Below are positions 56,677 through 64,000 of a stretch of 64,000 bases of DNA, piece by piece. The stretch's first letter is position 1; the number at the start of each line of letters is the position of its first letter. Both the position numbers and the translations under genes were made by a program. Below the pieces are notes generated by a model. The model was not told the DNA's origin. It did not search any database and saw nothing but the letters and a program-made list of their open reading frames with translations. Origin of the DNA: Flavobacterium pokkalii (GTDB lineage: Bacteria; Bacteroidota; Bacteroidia; Flavobacteriales; Flavobacteriaceae); contig NZ_NASZ01000008.1 in the NCBI RefSeq assembly GCF_014596575.1, positions 1-64,000 on the forward strand, written 5' to 3'.

Positions 56677-59214
56677 TTATAATGCGTAGCTAATTTCAAT
56701 TTGAGAATCCAAACCGGTATCTGGTAATTTAACATAAACAATTCCTTCTTTTTCATCCCAACTATAAGTAATCTTTTCATTTACTAAATCTGCTTTTTGA
56801 AGTAAAACCTCTGTTTTCTCTTTCTTAATTTTTGAAGAATTCACCATTACCGATTTAGGTTTAGTACCACTATGCAATTTTACAATATAGTTTCTTGCTC
56901 CTGATGGCTTGTAATTCTTTTCTTCTCGGACATTCAAATGAATGGTATAGCCAGAAGAGTTGCTTAGAGCTCTAATTTTAGTTTTACAATAAATATCCTT
57001 TTCATAATCCCTGCTTTCTCCATCATCTTCATACAAAACAAAAGAAGATTCTTTTCCAACTTTATCTGGATAAATATCAAAACTAACCGGATAATTAGGT
57101 TTTTCGTGTATGTATTGCATTACAGGCATACTCGGAATAATAGCACCTTTTTTTACAAACATTGGAATCACATTTAATGGCGCTTCAACTGTAATCCATT
57201 GTTTCCCCTTATAAAGCGTTTTTCCATCATTATAGTTTATCCATTCTCCTTCTGGCAAATAGAGTCTTTTTGTAGTCGCTTCTTTTTCAACTACCGGTGC
57301 AACCAGTAATTCTCTTCCAAATAGAAACTGTCCATCTAAATTATAGGTTTCCGTATCATTAGGATATTCTAAAAATAAAGCTCTCATTATAGGCATACCA
57401 GTATCATGTGCCTCCCGCGAATAAGTATAGATATAAGGAAATAATTTATATTTAAGCTCAATTGCAGCTCTGGTAATATTTTCGGCCTCAGTGCCAAATA
57501 GCCAAGGCTCAACTGCATTTCCTCCTTCGTGATGTGCCCGACTCAAAGGATTAAAAATGCCAAATTGCATCCAGCGAATATATAATTCAGACATAGCATC
57601 ATAATCTTTTATATCACCACAATATCCGGAAATATCTGAAGTCCAAAAAGGAATGATACCCATTCCGGCAGAAAGTCCAACCGGAATTTGATTCGCAAAT
57701 TGGCTCCAACCTTCCAATACGTTATTACCATTCCCGGAATCTCCCGACCAACCAAATGTATATCGCTGTAATCCTGCATAAGCAGCTCTTGTCATTTGAA
57801 AAATGCGCTTATTGGGATTATGCTTGTAAAATTGTTCCGTTACAACTTTATCCCAACTTAAACCATAAACATTATGAATTTCATCATGCATTCCTAAATA
57901 ATGTTTCATATTTAAGCGATCTGTAGCCTCTTCATTACTCCAGGCAGGTTCACCCATATCTGTCCAAAATCCACGTACGCCATCACTTAAAGGCTTTTGC
58001 TGATAGTTGCCCCACCAGTCAGCTACTTCAGGCTTCGTAAAATCAACTACTCCACAATTTCCACCCCAAGGCCAGGGCATATCGTAACTCTTACCTGTAC
58101 GTATATCTGTAGCGAAGTAACCATTTGCATCAGCCTCTTCCCATTGTTTTTTATTGGCCTGAGAAATAACAGGATCCTGAGAAACAATCATTTTGAATCC
58201 CTGCTCTCCCAATTGTTTGACCATATCTTTTGGATTTTGATAATTGTTTTTCTTCCAGTCAAAATCCTGAAGTCCTTCAACCCATCCAATATCCTGATAA
58301 ATAATATCACAAGGAATTTTTCTCTTTCTAAACTCAGCTGCAATATTTCTGGCTTGTTGTTCTTCCGTATAATTTCCCCTGCATTGCGAAAAACCCAAAG
58401 CCCATTTAGGTGGCATGATTGGTTTTCCAGTTAAAGCAACATAATTTTGAATAATTTGTTTGAAATCATTGCCATACATAAAATAATAAATCATTTCTCC
58501 CGACGCTGCTTCAAAAGAATAATATTCATTCGATTCACTTCCAAACTTAAACTCTGTTTTATAGGTATTATCAAAGAAAATTCCATAATGATTAGTGCTC
58601 ATAAAAAAAGGAATGCTTTTATATAGCGGATCTTCATTTACACCATAACAAGGTTGGTCGCTATTCCACATTTTATAACTTTTTCCCCGTCGATTTAATA
58701 TTCCGGCTTTTTCTCCTAAACCAAAAAATTGCTCTTCTGGCTTTAATGTTTTATAAGTAGCAACTCTATTGCCTTGCTTAACAAAACCTCTATCATTAAA
58801 ATCATTAAATAACAACTTTTGATATTTATCGAAAATTTGCAATTTAAAAGGACTTTTTTGTACTCTTATTCGCAATTGTTCTGTAAATACCTCGTAAGCT
58901 GAAGTTTCTTCATTAACATTAATATTCCCCGTCCAACCTAAATCTTCATTAATTACAGCAAAAGATTCATTATTTCGCTTAAAAGTACCCTCCGCTGAAA
59001 TCCAAACTTTTAGTACCTGTCCGCTACAAAATTGTAACATCACTTTTACATTGTTTTTGCAATTAAAGATAAGCTGATTATTTTTTGTTGTATAAGAAGA
59101 ACAATTGCCTAAAGTTTGATTTCCGTTTCCAATATCCTGAGCGCTAACAGTATTCTTTATCAACAAAAGAATAAGAATCAAATAAATAGTGGTTTTACGC
59201 ATAACTAAGTTCAT
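56677..59214 (-). CDS. GH31 family alpha-glucosidase
   Basis: The 845-residue protein has a signal peptide (IYLILILLLIKNTVSAQ); the start could also be the internal Met at residue 5. GH31 order is clear: an N-terminal sandwich with FFGLGEKAG, a barrel with PPKWALGFSQCRGNYTEEQ, nucleophile Asp in WTDMGEP (about residue 418) and acid Asp in GWSGDSGN (about 492), then RALFLEYPNDTET and a C-terminal DUF5110-like part (YEDDGESRDYE). It should release glucose from non-reducing ends of alpha-glucans or isomalto-oligosaccharides in the periplasm. It is the last gene of the second PUL, 4 bp after GH97. Confidence 0.95.
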   Translation of the reverse strand: MNLVMRKTTIYLILILLLIKNTVSAQDIGNGNQTLGNCSSYTTKNNQLIFNCKNNVKVMLQFCSGQVLKVWISAEGTFKRNNESFAVINEDLGWTGNINVNEETSAYEVFTEQLRIRVQKSPFKLQIFDKYQKLLFNDFNDRGFVKQGNRVATYKTLKPEEQFFGLGEKAGILNRRGKSYKMWNSDQPCYGVNEDPLYKSIPFFMSTNHYGIFFDNTYKTEFKFGSESNEYYSFEAASGEMIYYFMYGNDFKQIIQNYVALTGKPIMPPKWALGFSQCRGNYTEEQQARNIAAEFRKRKIPCDIIYQDIGWVEGLQDFDWKKNNYQNPKDMVKQLGEQGFKMIVSQDPVISQANKKQWEEADANGYFATDIRTGKSYDMPWPWGGNCGVVDFTKPEVADWWGNYQQKPLSDGVRGFWTDMGEPAWSNEEATDRLNMKHYLGMHDEIHNVYGLSWDKVVTEQFYKHNPNKRIFQMTRAAYAGLQRYTFGWSGDSGNGNNVLEGWSQFANQIPVGLSAGMGIIPFWTSDISGYCGDIKDYDAMSELYIRWMQFGIFNPLSRAHHEGGNAVEPWLFGTEAENITRAAIELKYKLFPYIYTYSREAHDTGMPIMRALFLEYPNDTETYNLDGQFLFGRELLVAPVVEKEATTKRLYLPEGEWINYNDGKTLYKGKQWITVEAPLNVIPMFVKKGAIIPSMPVMQYIHEKPNYPVSFDIYPDKVGKESSFVLYEDDGESRDYEKDIYCKTKIRALSNSSGYTIHLNVREEKNYKPSGARNYIVKLHSGTKPKSVMVNSSKIKKEKTEVLLQKADLVNEKITYSWDEKEGIVYVKLPDTGLDSQIEISYAL

Positions 59215-59218
59215 TTAA

Positions 59219-61336
<2,118 letters not shown>

Positions 61337-61575
61337 TTATTATTTTAATTCTTTTAGCTGCGTATCAATTTATTCTGTCACAAGGCGATTTTAATTTAAT
61401 AATGAGATTGAATCTGCCTCCTTTTATTGGGGAGGATAAACATTTTTATTTATTCTCTAATTTGTACTACAATTGCATTAAAAAATAACCAAACAATTTT
61501 TTTAAAATCAAACCAATTAGATGTTTTATTGCTATAAAAATGCTTACTCAATTGGAAGACAGATTCAATCTCATT

Positions 61576-63339
61576 TTATAAATATTCCACTACTATCATA
61601 CCCCAATATTGAAGGGATGGGATTTTAAAAACTAAATTCCCTCCTACCTGATTAAAGGACAATTCTTTTGAAGCTCCACCCTCATAATCCGGAGAAGCAT
61701 ACCAAACTTTGCTAACCGCCTGATTATTCTGAAGATTAAGTATCATGTTGCTCTTTTTGGCTGGAGTTGCCTGTTCCCCATTAGTATCTCTCCAATTTAA
61801 ACTTGTTGCATTAGTAAAATTGATTAAATGAATCAATTGTTTGTTAGCTACTTTTTTCCCTACCACCGCTACATTAGAATAAGCCGGTGGCCAGGTTTTC
61901 AAATTTATTTTACCATCACCTGAAGTGATTATCGGACTATTGAAATCACCTCCGTCACGTAACAGATTTTGATAAGCCACCAAAAAATCATAATACTCAA
62001 TAAGTGATTTTTTTAGTTCACCATCCATTTGTAAATTATCATGTGGAAAATATTCTTTGGATAACATGTGTTCTCCTAATTCTAAATGTGCGCCACCAAA
62101 AGCAAAAATCACGGCATCAGTCAGCAATACTCCGGGAGTATTAAAAAATCCGGTACCATTTGCTTTATCATAATCCATATAAGCAGCTAAAACAGTGTTT
62201 AATGAGTTATTGGAAAGACTATTATTCCCCTGAATCACGTCAGCCAGATCTTTGTATCCGTCTCGTGGTCCCCAAACTTCGGTATAAGCCACGTCCACAG
62301 GGGTACTTAAAATATTTGATTGCCCGTATTGAGACACGGCATTCAGCATGTTTTTTTTGTTTGGGAAACGTTGTTTCAAATTTTGAAGAAAAGGAGTAAA
62401 TGTCTCATTTACTTTTACCAAATTTCCGTTGTAATCATAAACATTTCCACGGTCACCTAACTGATCCAAATGCCAGCCGTCGAAATTTAAATTTTGATAA
62501 ATCAAATTGGTTTTATCAAAAATATAGTTTTGCCAGGCTGTATTGGCTGGATTAGTGACCAAAATATCACTTTGCCAGGAATCCGGTAAGTCATGTTTAT
62601 TAATATTATTGTGATTTTGATCATTATACAAAAACCATTCACTTGAAACCCCGTCGTTACTGAAATCACTCCAGGCTCCGTACAATAAATTATAGCTCAT
62701 AGAAGCGATGTTTCTTTCATGTGCTTTATCAATATACGTTTTAACGGTATTAAAAGACATGGTTCTTCCGGCAATATCCAGCCAACTGGCAGCAGGAGAA
62801 CTTCCGCTCATTTTTAATGGGGCATGATGTTTGTTTCCCCAATCGTAATATTGCAAAGAATTAATATGATAATCTTTTAAATTATCCAAAACGGCTGTTA
62901 TTTGATTATCAGTCATCGTTCCAAATTTGGATAAGAAACCATATCTCGGAAATTTAGTCCAATCAGAAGAAACATCAATGGCTGTTGTTGCCAAAATGGT
63001 CTCTACATTATCGACGGTTTTATAAATTTCCACCAAATAACCTTTATAATCTTCGGCAGGAGGAGTCCAGGACCAGTTCGTCCCAGTCAGTGCTTCTTCT
63101 GATAAAATAGTATTCAAATATTTATACCGTATGACGCCATTTTCAGGTAATTTATCAATCATAAAATGAACTGCTACACCAGGCGCATATTTTGCATAAT
63201 CTGTTTTTATTGTGATGGATGTAATTGTCTCAACAGGAGGTTCCGGAATGGAAGACGAACCGGAATCATTACTGCTGCAAGCCGTAAAACACAATGTAAG
63301 GACAGCACATTTAATACTATTTTTAATAAAATATTTCAT
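61576..63339 (-). CDS. GH66 dextranase-type endo-glycosidase, predicted lipoprotein
   Basis: The 587-residue lipoprotein (KCAVLTLCFTACSSNDSGSSS) carries an Ig-like N-terminal domain (about 40-125), a barrel beginning FPRYGFLSKFGTMTDNQITAVLDNLKDYHINSLQYYDW, the likely nucleophile Asp in GWHLDQLGDRG (about 288), acid Glu in AYTEVWGPRDG (about 353), and a C-terminal beta-domain. GH66 includes dextranases and cycloisomaltooligosaccharide glucanotransferases. The CITase-specific inserted CBM35 is not seen, so dextranase is the likelier role. Serine-rich tether suggests surface display. It follows the SusE/F-like gene in the second PUL. Confidence 0.93.
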   Translation of the reverse strand: MKYFIKNSIKCAVLTLCFTACSSNDSGSSSIPEPPVETITSITIKTDYAKYAPGVAVHFMIDKLPENGVIRYKYLNTILSEEALTGTNWSWTPPAEDYKGYLVEIYKTVDNVETILATTAIDVSSDWTKFPRYGFLSKFGTMTDNQITAVLDNLKDYHINSLQYYDWGNKHHAPLKMSGSSPAASWLDIAGRTMSFNTVKTYIDKAHERNIASMSYNLLYGAWSDFSNDGVSSEWFLYNDQNHNNINKHDLPDSWQSDILVTNPANTAWQNYIFDKTNLIYQNLNFDGWHLDQLGDRGNVYDYNGNLVKVNETFTPFLQNLKQRFPNKKNMLNAVSQYGQSNILSTPVDVAYTEVWGPRDGYKDLADVIQGNNSLSNNSLNTVLAAYMDYDKANGTGFFNTPGVLLTDAVIFAFGGAHLELGEHMLSKEYFPHDNLQMDGELKKSLIEYYDFLVAYQNLLRDGGDFNSPIITSGDGKINLKTWPPAYSNVAVVGKKVANKQLIHLINFTNATSLNWRDTNGEQATPAKKSNMILNLQNNQAVSKVWYASPDYEGGASKELSFNQVGGNLVFKIPSLQYWGMIVVEYL

Positions 63340-63354
63340 GATTTTTTGTTTAAA

Positions 63355-63381
63355 TAGGCCAATCCGTTGTAGATTGGCCTA
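63355..63381. other. Intercistronic hairpin after the SusE/F-like gene
   Basis: Perfect 10-bp stem TAGGCCAATC/GATTGGCCTA with a 7-nt loop, between the SusE/F-like gene and GH66. The minus strand continues TTTAAAC, too weak for a full terminator. It parallels the hairpins flanking the SusE-like gene of the other PUL. Confidence 0.65.
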
Positions 63382-63389
63382 AAGTTTAA

Positions 63390-64000
63390 TTATTGAGGAA
63401 CAACGGTCATTGTTCCATTGTCTAAATTGATAGTAATTTGATAATTACCCGCATTTCCTGTTTGCAGTTTCCATTTATTATCGGGACCATCACAAGCATG
63501 AGTAATAATATAATTTCCGTTTAATATAGATTGATTGGCAGTTGCAGCGTTTAACCAGTCGCCATCGCACCAGTCACCTTTAAATTTGGAAATTTTAAAT
63601 TCTCCGGTTGCATTGTCACTTCCAAGCGGTCCGGTATAAACATAATTACCGTTAGTGTAAGTCATAGCGGTTGGAGTTGCGATATTCCAGCCATTTGGAC
63701 CGCCATCACCAATGATGTATAAATTTACTTTTTGGATTTTTATAGTATTATTTTGTGTATCCAAAGTGATTTTATAACGACCAACCTCTCCTGCTCCAAC
63801 ATTCCATTTGTTATCCACTGTACAACCTGAATTTTGTTCCACAGCAGTTGAAGATAATGCCTGACCGTCAGTTAAAGGTCGGAACCATTCGCCACACCAA
63901 TCTCCAGTAGCACCTGCAAGAATTTTAAAACTACCCTGCTTTAAATGAGCTTCGTAAGTAAAAATAAATGGATTGTCTTGGCTTTGAGTAAATTCTCTTG
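63390..64000 (-). CDS. SusE/SusF-type starch-binding outer-membrane protein (5′ part beyond the window)
   Basis: The frame is open to the window edge, so the N terminus is missing; an in-frame GTG at 63842 is inside the gene, not a start. The visible 203 residues contain about two and a half copies of a carbohydrate-binding module: GSFKILAGATGDWCGEWFRP, GEFKISKFKGDWCDGDWLN, then NKWNVGAGEVGRYKITLD and DNKWKLQTGNAGNYQITINLD. The GDW-C-xxW and NKW-x-VGxAGxYxI pattern is that of SusE/SusF modules. It should be a surface glycan-binding lipoprotein of the second PUL, probably downstream of susC and susD genes lying to the right. Confidence 0.9.
   Translation of the reverse strand, partial: REFTQSQDNPFIFTYEAHLKQGSFKILAGATGDWCGEWFRPLTDGQALSSTAVEQNSGCTVDNKWNVGAGEVGRYKITLDTQNNTIKIQKVNLYIIGDGGPNGWNIATPTAMTYTNGNYVYTGPLGSDNATGEFKISKFKGDWCDGDWLNAATANQSILNGNYIITHACDGPDNKWKLQTGNAGNYQITINLDNGTMTVVPQ

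Noticed and set aside
63390-63842. A complete 150-residue gene starting with GTG at 63842
   Set aside because: The frame stays open to the window edge and the upstream part continues the same repeated binding module, so this is the 3′ part of a larger gene.

Overview
The window is AT-rich DNA from a Bacteroidota genome, most likely Flavobacterium or a close relative. The evidence is SusC/SusD pairs, a hybrid two-component regulator, type IX secretion C-terminal signals, a PorP/SprF protein, −7 boxes of the TAnnTTTG type, and start sites without clear Shine-Dalgarno sequences. All family assignments were made by eye from the protein sequences; no searches were run.

Region 1 (1-17.5 kb) looks like core genome. 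It holds a large PKD/SprB-repeat surface protein with its PorP/SprF partner, the agmatine-to-putrescine pair (N-carbamoylputrescine amidase and agmatine deiminase), a two-gene SatD-like/DUF3307 operon preceded by three phased 28-bp repeats, recG, and a three-gene RND efflux operon. It ends at a complete tRNA-Ser(UGA) with its own terminator.

Region 2 (about 17.55-56.45 kb) is a proposed genomic island of about 39 kb. The last 22 bp of the tRNA-Ser region recur exactly at 56430-56451, followed by about 145 bp of diverged sequence matching the tRNA downstream region, including its terminator. The left edge carries a decayed IS3-type transposase and a fragment of an HTH regulator gene; no integrase is visible. 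The rest is one polysaccharide utilisation locus on the minus strand: an HTCS regulator, then susC-susD-surface glycan-binding protein-lyase, then an eight-gene cluster (heparinase II/III-like lyase, serine-hydrolase/alpha-beta-hydrolase fusion, GH28, DUF4861, GH43, GH97, esterase-like protein), then GH127-GH88-MFS porter-SDR-cupin, and finally a 1373-residue secreted lyase. Strong terminators separate these units. Two alginate-lyase-like proteins, a third putative lyase, GH88 and a KduD-type dehydrogenase point to a uronic-acid-rich polysaccharide. GH127, GH43, GH97, GH28 and the esterase-like proteins suggest arabinose, alpha-linked sugar and acyl decorations. The exact glycan cannot be read from sequence.

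Region 3 (56.6-64 kb) is a second, separate PUL: GH31, GH97, GH66 and a SusE/SusF-type starch-binding protein that runs off the right end. GH66 dextranase with GH31 and GH97 suggests dextran or a related alpha-glucan.

The least explained items are the tRNA-flanked island with its nested repeats, the SatD-like protein (cyclase/GGDEF-like motifs plus a C-terminal HTH) paired with a multi-His/Asp membrane protein, a binding module shared by the lyase and the surface glycan-binding protein, and the two-hydrolase fusion.
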